A stretch of 64,000 bases of DNA from Lentinus brumalis (taxonomy: Eukaryota; Basidiomycota; Agaricomycetes; Polyporales; Polyporaceae): contig MARA01000004.1 of NCBI GenBank assembly GCA_001792895.1, positions 1,798,001 through 1,862,000 on the forward strand, read 5' to 3'. How positions within the stretch are numbered: the first letter of the stretch is position 1; every line of letters begins with the position of its first letter. The translations under genes and the position numbers were made by a program. Shown in pieces: positions 11,910 through 22,467 of this stretch. The notes beneath the pieces are model-generated. The model did not search any database, had not been told where the DNA came from, and saw only the letters and a list, made by a program, of their open reading frames with translations.

Positions 11910-13154
11910 ATGGCCTCCAGCGTCGTTCGTCCGCTCGAACCTGGCATCTACGCCCCCTCCCAACCTTCTTCCTCCCGGACTCTGAGGACATCGGTAGGTT
12001 GTCCTCCATCCCGCGTATCGCCCGCACCCGATCGTTGCTCATTCCTACATCCATTGCTCGACAGATCTGCAGAGTCAGTCTGCCCATGTCCTCCGTCTGA
12101 TCAAGGCGGGCGTGAAGCCGCTCCTTTCGGGCACGATGGGCGAGGCGCACCACTTGTCACACGAAGAGCGCGCCTCCCTCATCAAGGTCACTAGACAGGC
12201 CTTGGACGATGCTGGCTTCAAGGACGTCCCCATAATATCTGGGTCCGGCGCAGGCAGCACCCGAGAGACGATTCAGATTTCTCAAGAGGCGGCAGAGGCC
12301 GGTGCGGACTACGTCATCGTCATCTGCAGCGGTTACTTCGCGGGCGCACTGGCGGGTAACAAGAAGGCTTTGAAGGCCTTCTGGGCGGATGTCTCCGAGA
12401 AGAGCCCGCTGCCTGTCATTATATACAATTGTGAGTCGGGATCTGTTCGTCCTGTGGGATCCTGCTGACGGGCAAATATAGACCCTGGAGCTGCCGGTGG
12501 GATTGATCTGGACTCGGACCTGATTACGGAGTTGGCGGAGGAGTACCCGAACCTTGCTGGTGTTAAGCTCACGTACGTCCTTACGGTATGACTGCTCGAG
12601 TCTGAATGCTTAACCTGCTGCAGGTGTGGCAATGTCGGCAAATTGACGCGCATCTGCGCGACTGTCTCGGATCCCTCGTTCGCCCAGTTACACCCTCGGA
12701 AGAATGCGCACGCTCCCTTCCTTGTCCTCGGCGGATTCACGGACTTCATTCTGACGTCTTCGATCGTGAACGGCCACGGTGCTATTACCGGTCTTGCCAA
12801 CATCGCACCGGTACGTTGTATTGCCTCCGACGTCCTGGGGTCTCGCTCACGTCTCGACCTCAGTACACCGTTGCTAAGCTGTTCGAGATCTCGGAGAAGG
12901 TGAAGACGGATACTTCCTTCCTTCCAGAAGCGCAGCGGTTGCAGGGCATCGTCGCGCGTGCAGATTACACCATCGCGAAGGCCGGCATCGCAGGTACCAA
13001 GTATCTCATTGAGAAACTGTACGGATATGGGGGCAACCCTCGCAGGCCCTTGCCCCCGATCGAGGCAGCCGTCGCCGAGGCACTCTGGGCGCATCCGCAC
13101 ACGCAGGAGCTCATCAAGATAGAGAGGGAGCTAAGCGGGAAGGTTCAATCATGA
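11910..13154 (+). CDS. dihydrodipicolinate-synthase/HOGA family aldolase (one-base break near start)
   Basis: Class I (Schiff-base) pyruvate-type aldolase of the DHDPS/NAL/HOGA family; fungal members cleave 2-keto-3-deoxy sugar acids or 4-hydroxy-2-oxoglutarate. ATG at 11910 (MASSVVRPLEPGIYAP); exons end at 11993, 12430, 12572 and 12810; last exon 12864-13154. Visible motifs: GTMGEAHHLS (G-x-x-GE loop), IIYNYPG (catalytic Tyr) and LAGVKLTCGNVG (Schiff-base Lys). Between IYAP and the next conserved block PTFFLPDSEDI the frame shifts by one base within the C5 run at 11953-11957, with no GT-AG pair that could explain it, so one C seems to be missing. About 340 aa if mended. The exact substrate is not determinable. 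Confidence 0.85.
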
Positions 13155-13656
13155 AGAGCTGTTGCTGGGAGCTTGCGTCGGTCGCACAGCGTAGTCGTGT
13201 AAACATATAATCAATGCTAGACTATCTTGAGGCCATATATATGTCTGGAGGTTCCCGTCCTGCGTCTGAGGTCGCCAGTACTTATGGCGTCTGTGCTCGT
13301 CTGTGGCGGTCGAAAGTGCGGGGTAAGGCGGGGTAAGGCACACCGAGCTGAGAACACATCAATCCGTCCGGTTGTTTGGGTAGCTGTGCTGCCGCGATGA
13401 CTTGAAGTTGCCGAGTCAGGCTCTGTCAGGCTGGACGGCTCGTCGGTTGGCGAGGCCCGCATGACCTTCTGTGTGCGTGGACGGCTGTGGGATTGCGAGC
13501 ATCTGGACGTCCTGGAGTACCTTCGGCGGTCAAGTGACTGGGCTTCCCACCAATCGATCCGCTGCAGCGCGCAACTGCATATGGGCACTGCGCTGGCAAC
13601 AGCGAGCATCGTTTATACCCTCGCGAGCTCCCTGGGCGACTTGGCCAGCAACAGCC
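13155..13656. other. intergenic, transhydrogenase promoter side
   Basis: About 500 bp. It contains a perfect 10-bp tandem duplication (GGGGTAAGGC twice, about 13319-13338) and otherwise no gene-like frame. It should hold the promoter and 5' leader of the transhydrogenase gene. Confidence 0.45.
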
Positions 13657-16600
13657 ATGGCCATCGACATCCTGCTCGTCAGCGCGTGGGGAGGCCTCCG
13701 TTGTCGCGGCTCGTTCGTGAACGCCGCAAGGACCAAGCTTAAGTGTACGTGGTTTGCATATATCTCCTCCATTTCAGCTCAAGGAAGCATTTGTCGCGGC
13801 AGTCTCGTGCTCCCTTCGCCCTTTCCACACTACCGTCTCATACCGGAACGCGCAGCCTGCGGCCAATACAGAGTCGGCCAGCGCTGCGAAGGCGGAAGCA
13901 CCAGGTGAGCGCGTCGTTTCACACAGTCCGAGTCGCTCCGGCTTGTACGAGCCCTCTGGCTATTGGCTCTCCTGGGCCTAACCTCTTCTGCGCAGGCATC
14001 CCATACTCCGAACTCACCGTTGGTGCCCCGCTCGAAATCTATCCCAATGAGCGTCGAGTGGCCCTCACCCCGGCCAATGCTGCCCTGTTGCTCAAGAAGG
14101 GCTTCGGCCGCGTCCTCGTCGAGAAGTCGGCAGGTCTGGAGGCTCAGTTCCTCGATGAGCAGTACAGAGCCGCTGGCGCGATCATCGTCGACAAGACGGA
14201 ACTCCTCGATCGTTCAGACATCTTGCTCAAAGTTCGGCCGCCAATACTTGGTCATGAAGCGGAGTTTGTGAAGGAGGGAAGCACACTCATTTCGTTTCTA
14301 CAACCTGCGCAGAACAAGGCTACCGTCGAGGCCTTGGCTGCACGGAAGGCCACTGTGTTCGCCATGGAGATGATACCCCGTATATCTCGTGCGCAGGTCT
14401 TCGATGCCCTGAGGTTTGTCTCGGCACACATCGCCTTGGTCGCAATGCGCTCATATTGGCCTTCTCGACCAGTTCCATGGCAAACATAGCTGGGTACAAA
14501 GCAGTACTTGAGGCTGCGAACCACTTCGGACGTTATTTCACTGGTCAGGTTACGGCTGCTGGGTGCGTTCCTTCTGTCTCTCTTACCCTCGCCAGCACTG
14601 ATTCCTTCGCATCCTCCATAGCAAGGTGGTATTCTCGTAAGATGCTCGTTCTCACCCATCTAACCACGCCTGCTGTAAGATTCCGCCATGCAAAGTGCTC
14701 GTCATCGGCGCAGGCGTCGCAGGTCTGAGTGCTATTGCTACTGTAAGTTAAAAGTATCGCGGCAGAAGCCTTCAATCTCTGACGCGTTTTCGAAGGCTCG
14801 CCGGATGGGTGCTATCGTGCGCGGCTTCGACACGCGTGCAGCTGCACGCGAACAGGTTCAATCTCTCGGCGCGGAGTTCCTCGAGGTGGAAATCGAGGAG
14901 TCCGGTGAAGGCGGAGGTGGCTACGCGAAGGAAATGTCCAAGGAGTTCATTGAGGCTGAGATGGCCCTCTTCATGGAACAATGCAAGGACGTGGATATCG
15001 TCATCACAACGGTACGGATAGTCATGGCGTCAGCGTTGAGCGTGGCTCACAGCAAATCAGGCTCTCATTCCCGGCAAGCCCGCTCCGAAGCTCATTACAG
15101 AAGAGGTGCGTTGTCCTCGATGTCGAATCTCCTTGAACGGTAGTAACTTGGGCTACTAGATGGTTTCCGCTATGAAACAAGGCTCTGTCATCGTCGACTT
15201 GGCTGCAGAGACCGGGGGAAACTGCGCTGCGACCCGTCCAGGAGAGCTTTACGTGCATAAGGGAGTCACCATCATTGGTATGTGAGCCATGTTTTTAAAG
15301 GATACACTCTCAATAACCCCTCTTTCAGGCTATACCGACCTGCCTTCGCGTCTGCCCACACAATCGTCTACGCTGTACTCGAACAACGTGACGAAGTTCC
15401 TACTCTCTATTGGCGGCGACGGTCGATATGCGATCAACCTGGAGGATGAGGTCGTCCGTGGCGCCATTGTCGTGCACAATGGCACCCTCCTTCCCCCGGT
15501 ACCTCGTTCCGCGCCTCCACCTGTCGCACCACCAAGCGCTGCGAAGGTCGCTGAGGCTGCAGAGGCTAAGGCGCTGACACCCTGGCAAAAGGCTACCCGC
15601 GAGGTCGCGCTCGTAACTGGAGGCATGGGTTCTGTGATCGCCCTCGGCAAGCTGACCGGCCCCGCATTCATGAGTAACTTCTTTACGTTCGGTCTTGCTG
15701 GTCTCATTGGCTACCGTGTCGTTTGGGGTGTCGCTCCAGCGTTGCATTCGCCGCTCATGTCGGTCACGAACGCTATCTCGGGTGAGTGCTAGCTGCATCA
15801 CCGGTTCCTACTGTATGTTCAACATGACTTGGCAGGTATGGTTGGTGTCGGTGGTCTGTTCGTCATGGGAGGCGGCTACTTGCCTGCTACCATTCCCCAG
15901 GCACTGGGTGCTGCGTCCGTCCTCCTGGCCAGCGTGAACGTTGCGGGCGGCTTCGTGATCACGAAGCGTATGCTGGATATGTTTAAGCGTACGTATCGTC
16001 GCTATACGGCTTCACCTTTCGCTGCTCATAATGTGGCCTGCAGGTGCTACCGATCCTCCGGAATATGCTTGGCTCTACGCTATTCCTGCGGCGGTGTACA
16101 CCGGCGGATATCTCTTTGCGGCCAGCACCGGAATGGCTGGGCTCGTACAGGCAGGCTACCTGGCTAGCAGCGTTCTCTGCATCAGTACGTCTTGCCATTG
16201 CTCTTGCCACATCATGCTTGTATGCTAATGATGTACCGTTTTCAGGCTCTCTATCAGGTCTCGCAGCACAGTCCACTGCTCGGCAAGGGAACATCCTTGG
16301 CATGCTCGGTGTCGGCTCTGGAATCCTTGCATCGCTCGCAGCGGTCGGCTTCCCTCCCGAGGTTCTTGCACAGTTCGCTGGCGTCGCGTTCCTCGATGGG
16401 GCCGCTGGAACTATCATCGGCCGCCGCATCACTGCAATCGAGCTCCCGCAGATGGTCGCTGCCCTGCATTCCGTCGTCGGTCTCGCGGCGGTTATGACCA
16501 GCATTGCGAGCGTTCTTGCTGACCTTGGGCATGCCACGACTCTGCACTTGGTCACTGCGTACCTCGGTGTCCTGATCGGTGGCATCACATTCACGGGATC

Positions 16601-18136
16601 TATTGTTGCCTTCCTCAAGCTCGCGGGTCGCGTATCGTCACGGCCGTTGCATATCCCGGCGAAGCACTTTGTGAATTCGTCGCTGTTGGCTACGAATGTC
16701 GCCACTATGGGCGCGTTCATCACACTGGCGCCCTCTGCGCCTCTGGTCGCGGCCGGATTCCTGGGTGCAAATGCCATCCTGAGCTTCATCAAGGGTGTTA
16801 CCACCACGGCGGCCATTGGAGGAGCAGATATGCGTGAGTGTAGTCGTCTTCGTATGCATGTTGCCGACTAAGTCAGGTCTCGCATTAGCTGTTGTCATCA
16901 CCGTCTTGAACGCATATTCAGGGTTTGCCCTGGTCGCGGAAGGTGAGATTCAAGTTGGGCGCTGGTTTGATGCGACAGCTGATATCTTGTCTCAGGCTTC
17001 ATGCTCGATAATCCTCTCCTGACAACTGTTGGCTCGCTGATTGGAGTCAGCGGCTCCATTCTGTCTTACATCATGGTACGCATCCTGTAACCTTCACACC
17101 TGGAAGTGTCTCTCATGACAGACCGTAGTGCGTTGCTATGAACCGGACTTTGACCAACGTCCTCTTTGGCGGAATCAGCGCGCCCGCAGGACAGCCTGAA
17201 CAGAAGATCGAGGGGACCATCACAAAAACCAACGTCGATGATACAGTCGAGAGCTTGCTGAACTCGGAGAATGTCATCCTGGTACGTGGCGCTTTGAACG
17301 ACTCTCTGCGTCCATCTGACAGTGCGCAGGTCGTTGGCTATGGCATGGCTGTTGCGAAGGCACAGTATGCCATCTCAGATATCGTCAGAATGCTCAGGTC
17401 GAAGGGTATCAACGTGCGCTTCGCTATCCACCCGGTCGCCGGAAGGTTAGAGAGGTCCCTCGCTGCTCCTGCGCACAGACGCTGACTGTACCCATGAAAC
17501 ACATCAGAATGCCCGGGCAGTGTAACGTGCTGCTGGCTGAGGCGTCGGTGCCGTATGACAGTGAGTATCGCTTCCCTGCATGTATCGTCCCGCACTGCAT
17601 CGGAGCGCTGACGATCAATGTTGCAGTCGTGCTCGAGATGGACGAAATCAACGACGACTTCTCGGACACGGACGTGACGCTCGTCATCGGCGCAAACGAC
17701 ACAGTCAACCCAATCGCGCTCGAGCCAGGTTCACCCATCGCAGGCATGCCTGTGCTGCACGCCTGGAAGAGCAAGCAAGTGATCGTCATGAAGCGCGGCA
17801 TGTCGAGTGGCTACGGTGAGTGCAATGCCATTCCCGGAGTGTTCTGTGCCACTCTCCGAAGGCCCGGGCACGCCCAGGCTGATGAACTTACGTCCCGCCT
17901 CGCTCTGTTCGCAGCCGACGTCCCGAACCCGATGTTCTACATGCCCGGAACGAAGATGCTCTTTGGCGACGCCAGGGAGACGTGCGAAGGTGAGAGACCC
18001 TGCCCTCTGCTCGCTTCCCCTCCACTCCTCCGTTGCTCCGACGGTGCTCGTCCAGCCGCGGCAGCAATCCGCTCACGCTTATTTCCTCCGTGCAGCGATC
18101 AAGAAGGGGCTCGAGGCGAGACTCGCATCCGCCTGA
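13657..18136 (+). CDS. NNT: mitochondrial proton-translocating NAD(P) transhydrogenase
   Basis: Inner-membrane enzyme that uses the proton gradient to pass hydride from NADH to NADP+, supplying matrix NADPH. A single chain in the animal-type order: domain I ([29 protein letters not shown], about 13996-15480), an Ala/Pro linker, about a dozen membrane helices (15600-17130) and NADP-binding domain III ([54 protein letters not shown]). It has many introns of 50-90 nt. The N-terminus is the weak part: exon 13778-13904 encodes a presequence ([13 protein letters not shown]) without ATG, so I joined it to an ATG at 13657 through a 61-nt intron 13717-13777. About 1,100 aa; no break seen in conserved blocks. 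Budding yeast lacks this enzyme. Confidence 0.93.
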
Positions 18137-18480
18137 ACCTCAGCGCAAGTGTGAGATATCTGGAAGATCTCGTATTGCAGCCGGTGGGAGCCACGCGGGA
18201 TCCAAGAGACATTGACACAGAAGACTCGGACACCAATTTGCTTTCGGATGGCGCATCTGTACATGTTGTATGTATGTATCATATCACTCCTGGATCTACT
18301 CGTTGGTCCCTTCGCCTCCGCATCGGGCACCAGTCACGTCTCCCGCCGCCCGGTCCCTGGAGCCTCGAAGCGCACGCGCAGCGGCGGCGCCATGTATGCA
18401 CCACAGCATCATGCGCATCTGCGCGGAACCGTGTGCAATGATGCAGATGAGTGCCTGCTTTGCCCGCTGCCTTGTACTTC
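18137..18480. other. short intergenic stretch
   Basis: Downstream of the transhydrogenase stop; it holds 3' untranslated sequence. Nothing else was recognised. Confidence 0.4.
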
Positions 18481-18862
18481 TTAGTTCTCAGACCAATATT
18501 CGTGCATCTCCTTCTGACGACAGCTTTCTGATCCTCCCGAGCACTCAATTGAGCTGAGCCGCGTCCTGGTCGCGCTACCTCTTACGCGAAGGCGCACGCG
18601 TCGTGCCATGAGGTACGTACGCTAGCAGGCTCCCGTTCGCACACACCGCGTCGTCCAGACTCCAGAACGCGAAGGCGAGCATGGGCAGGAGAACCTGGAG
18701 TTCGCGGCGGGAATCCAACTTACGAACAGGGTCTCGGGACCTTGGAACCATGGTGCTTCTGTGCGCGGGGGCGAGCACGGCCGCGGCTCCTGAGGCCTGA
18801 GGGCTGGGATTCCGCGCATCCGACGGTGCGCACGAGGATGCCGTTATGGGTGCTGCGGACAT
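18481..18862 (-). CDS. possible small two-exon gene, unknown
   Basis: A minus-strand frame from ATG 18862 (MSAAPITASSC) to 18621 ends at a good donor (GTACGTACC); after a 67-nt intron (acceptor GGCTCAG) a second exon 18553-18481 reads IECSGGSESCRQKEMHEYW to a TAA. Phases match and the product would be 104 aa with several Cys. I recognise no family, and the first exon has no convincing codon pattern, so this may be chance. Confidence 0.22.
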
Positions 18863-19629
18863 CTGTATAGCGTGAGTAGTATCAGGGATGGCCCGCTACG
18901 TAACGCACAAGACGAATTTCGAAAAACGGTCAGACGTACCCTGTACGTATGCGCATGCGCATGCGCTCAACAAAAAGCTGTCGATGGGCGAGCCTTCGCT
19001 CACGGCGTGCAGGGGAGTTACCAGCATGGGAATTAGTTGCAGAAGACGTCGGTCCATCCAGCTGTATCATCGTAATAGGTAGTAGTACTTCTGCGCGTAC
19101 GCGCACACACCCGCAGGCAGGACACGACACGGCGAACACATCGTACGAGAAGATGTCGAAAGAATAAGCAAATTTCGTCCGCGAGCTCTATACGGCGGCG
19201 CTGTAGCTAAATGACGTTCGAGTAAGATAAGAGGGCGAATGCACGAATATATGCGGGGTCCGACGACGAAAGCAAACGAAGGGGATTAGGAGGAAGGCGG
19301 GAGACGCGTGCGGAGTTCGACGAGATGCGGGCGCGGTGTGGTGGGGATGAATTTACAGATGTCTTCGAGGTGCGAAGTGCTAGATATAATAATATAGGGT
19401 CCAGTATACTGTTCGAAGAAAGTCTGTAAAAGTAAACTGGCTCGTAGTTCTTCTTCCTTTCCGTTGTGTGGTCGCTCCACGTTCTCGATTCCTGTCCTGG
19501 CGGGGGGTCGGGGTGTCGTCGGCGTGCGGCGTGCGCGAAGGTCATCTCAGGGCTCGTCTCGGATCGTACTCGTAGCACTGCTCCTCGGAGGCAACATGCA
19601 TTCAGGAGACTCGGCTGGTGGTCGTCACA
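18863..19629. other. intergenic, includes alternating purine-pyrimidine tracts
   Basis: Between the possible small gene and the 3' end of the sugar transporter. Two runs of alternating purine/pyrimidine (about 18948-18966, TATGCGCATGCGCATGCGC; and about 19091-19110) are of the type that can adopt Z-DNA. No gene was recognised. Confidence 0.35.
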
Positions 19630-21437
19630 TCATGAGTGGTGGCCTTGCTCGGGCAGCGTGCTTAATGATAGCGACGCGGCACCGCCCATGGCACTCGTCG
19701 GCCGTGATGAGGTCGCAGACGAGAGCGCACTTGACGGGCGCGTCGAAGGATATGATGGAGGGGTCGACGCGTACATTGTCATTGGCAAATGTGCGTGTGA
19801 CGAAGGCAGAGCGAATGCGCCGGCTTCGGGGATAACAAACGAGCCCGAGCCCGATCGCGTGAAGTAATGTGCCAGACGCGAAGCAGCTCGAGAAGCCTTG
19901 AGCGGCACGGGGAAGAATGGCGCTGGGTCATCTTCCTTGCGTTTGCCCAAAAGGTTCTTCTCAAGCAGCTGCGCAGGGAAGAACGGCGACGGCAAGTCGC
20001 GCTCGACTGGTGAGCCAGGATAGGACCTTGATTGAGCTGGTACGGGATGGCACGTAACCGAAGGGAGAGAAGAGGTCGAAGGGCGGCGCGAGATGGCAAT
20101 GTTCCCACCGGCAAGTTCGAGTGCAGACGACGCAGGCTTCGAACGTCCCCACTTCCAACCCCACGAGCGGCACTCCTTCGGATAGAAGTTGTCGCCTGCA
20201 GGCGCCTCCGGTTGATTGTACATCCAGGTCGCGACGAGGACGACGGTCGACCCGAGCACGAACGTGAGGGTCATCTGAAAGTTGAACAGTGCGACCGATA
20301 CGAGGAAGGAGATGACGATGCTCAAGCTCGTGGCGAAACCCTTGAGGATGTTGTCCGCGTACTTGATGACGAGCGCGGTGAGGAGACCACCGAGGACCTG
20401 GACGAGGACCGTAGCCCATGCCCACAAGCCGAAGTTCGCAAAGAGCTGGTTGAGCCAGCCGGGGGCGGGCCCCGAAGGCGTGGCGTTCGAGCAGATGATG
20501 GGGACGATTGCGGGGAGCAGGGAGAAGAGGGAGAGCTGGACATTGCGCACCCATAGGTCTGTCTGGGAGTTCTTGAGGACCATTTCGAAGTACACTCCCG
20601 CAAGACCCGATGTGAAGCATGCCATCACGACCGCCATGAAGCCCTTGAACGCATTCATGTCATGTCCATTTGAAGACGAGTGTCCGGAAGAGGAACCGGT
20701 CTGAATCTGAACGATGCCAACGCCGACTGCGAGGAAGAAAAGCGCCAACCATTTGGTCGGGCTGAGCTTCTTGCGGAGTAGGACAACGGAGAACGCGGCG
20801 GTAGTGAGGATCTTCATCTGGTAGCTGACCTGGAAAGTGGCGGCCTCGAGATTTGACACGGCGACGAACTGGAGATTATTTTGGATGACATATAGGATAG
20901 CGGGGATGGAGAGTTTCCAGCAGTCCGGGCGGAAGACCTCCTTGCCCAGTCGGCGGAAGCGGTACAACAACACCCGGGGGTTCCACAACGAGCTGCCGGA
21001 GGCGCCACTGGGAGTGCAGTAATCAAGTCGGGCAAAGGCGACGACTAGTGAAATGAAGCCTTTGAGGAGCTCGGTGAGAAGTACTGCGGACGCGGCAGAA
21101 TAGGTGTGTTGAGGGGCCGTTGACACGCGCGAATAGTGCATGATGAGTGTCAGGAAGGCGTTCTGGACTGCCAGAGTCACTAGCCTGGGAGGAACGCGTC
21201 AGGATTGTCAATGCTGCGCGTGAGCCGACGCGGGCGACGCGTCGCGGGAGTAGAGCGCATGCACTCACGAGACGTATTTCAACGGCAGTCCGCATACTGT
21301 GGGCACGGGGCCTGCTGGGGCTCGACGGGGAGGTCGAGCTGCTCCTTCTCGTAGACTCCCGCCTCTGGATCCCTCGGGTCGCTGTCGAGATGGAGGGCAT
21401 GCTGGGGGAGGACGGCGTACTCCTTGTGCGGCGACAT
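19630..21437 (-). CDS. nucleotide-sugar transporter (UDP-galactose type, SLC35A-like; one-base break)
   Basis: Golgi/ER membrane antiporter importing a nucleotide sugar, most likely UDP-galactose. Exon 1 starts at ATG 21437 (MSPHKEYAVLPQH) and runs to 21269; the intron is 21268-21185; exon 2 21184-19630 is one long frame. Motifs: GLPLKYVSLVTLAVQNA, LTELLKGFISL, YVIQNNLQFVAVSNLEAATF, YQMKILTTAAFSV, GLAGVYFEMVLK and ILKGFATSLSIVISF. About ten hydrophobic helices are visible. The C-terminus is an unusually long Ser/Pro-rich cytosolic tail (about 180 aa) absent from the animal transporters. In exon 1, EPQQAP and VPTVCGLPL lie in different frames at the C4 run at 21307-21310; exon length and phase fit only if one C is restored. 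Specificity is inferred from similarity. Confidence 0.9.
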
Positions 21438-22467
21438 AGATACGGACGTGACGGGGCGGGTCTATGTGTTGAGACGGGGGGTATCTGGGCCGCGGTAGGG
21501 TATGGGGCGGGTGTGTGTGTGGACAGAGACCACCAGCGTGCTCTGCAGCTGGAGAGGGCCGGGGAGGAAGGGGGACGGGGAGAGGGAGGCGTGGGCGGGG
21601 GATCCAACCGCTTTTGAGAATCCGACCCGTGCGAACTCTGAATCTGCCCGAGTGCGACCTGGGCAGGCGCCGCGGCTAATCCCATCACAGATCCACCCCG
21701 ATCCGGCCAGGTTCTGATTGCCCGCGCTTAGCCACCATTCCGCCGTTATGAAATTGTCTCCCTCGAGTCGCTTCGCATCCATCGCTGACGTCCGGGGCTG
21801 CTCGCACACACCCCGTTGTCTTCTCCACCCGGACGCTCACAACAGTGCTTCTCGTCTGGCGGTATTCAACACACCAGCACCCCCGTTTGCTGCGCGTCGC
21901 ACGAACAACCGCGCCCAGGAGACTCGGAGTCGACCCAGTCCCCTCGATCTCTCTGAAAGTTTGTGACAGCGGATGCACTGTTCCGGGCGGTGAGGGGTTG
22001 GACGACCATCTGGGAAGTTGGCAGATCGCGCAGCGCCTGATATCGCCAAGGATCACGCTCGTGCTGTGACCGCTGCCCGCTGCTGCCTGCCGCTGCTGCA
22101 CCGGATGGCCGTCCGTTGCGAGAGAGAGGTGGGGCGTGTACGGCTTGGTGGCGCGGGACCGCGTCTCTCTGCGCAGCAACGAACCGCAGCGCCTGCACAC
22201 AGCACGTCATCCAGTCACTCGCCCGTTATGGCACACCCACGACCTTATCTGTCGACGTCATCCACACATCGTCGCTCGCGTGGCCAGACCGACACCCTGC
22301 CCGCAAATGTTCGGATAAACAGTCGTCTGGCATCAACGTCCATTTCTCCGCGTCTCTACTGCCCGACTCGGCCTGCACGGGGAAACACCTGGAACCATGC
22401 GACGACGTCATCAGTGTTCAGCACATCTCAGCAACTGCCAGAACATGCCCGGGCACTCACTCACACC
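21438..22467. other. intergenic, no gene recognised
   Basis: About 1 kb between the transporter start and the AP-endonuclease stop. Overlapping frames on both strands (21685-22210 minus, 22018-22767 plus) carry no recognisable motifs. The left part should contain the transporter promoter. Confidence 0.45.

Noticed and set aside
13319..13338. Two tandem copies of GGGGTAAGGC as a regulatory array
   Set aside because: Only two copies of a 10-mer; too little to support more than a chance or slippage duplication.
15983..16816. 277-aa minus-strand frame
   Set aside because: Shadow of the transhydrogenase membrane domain.
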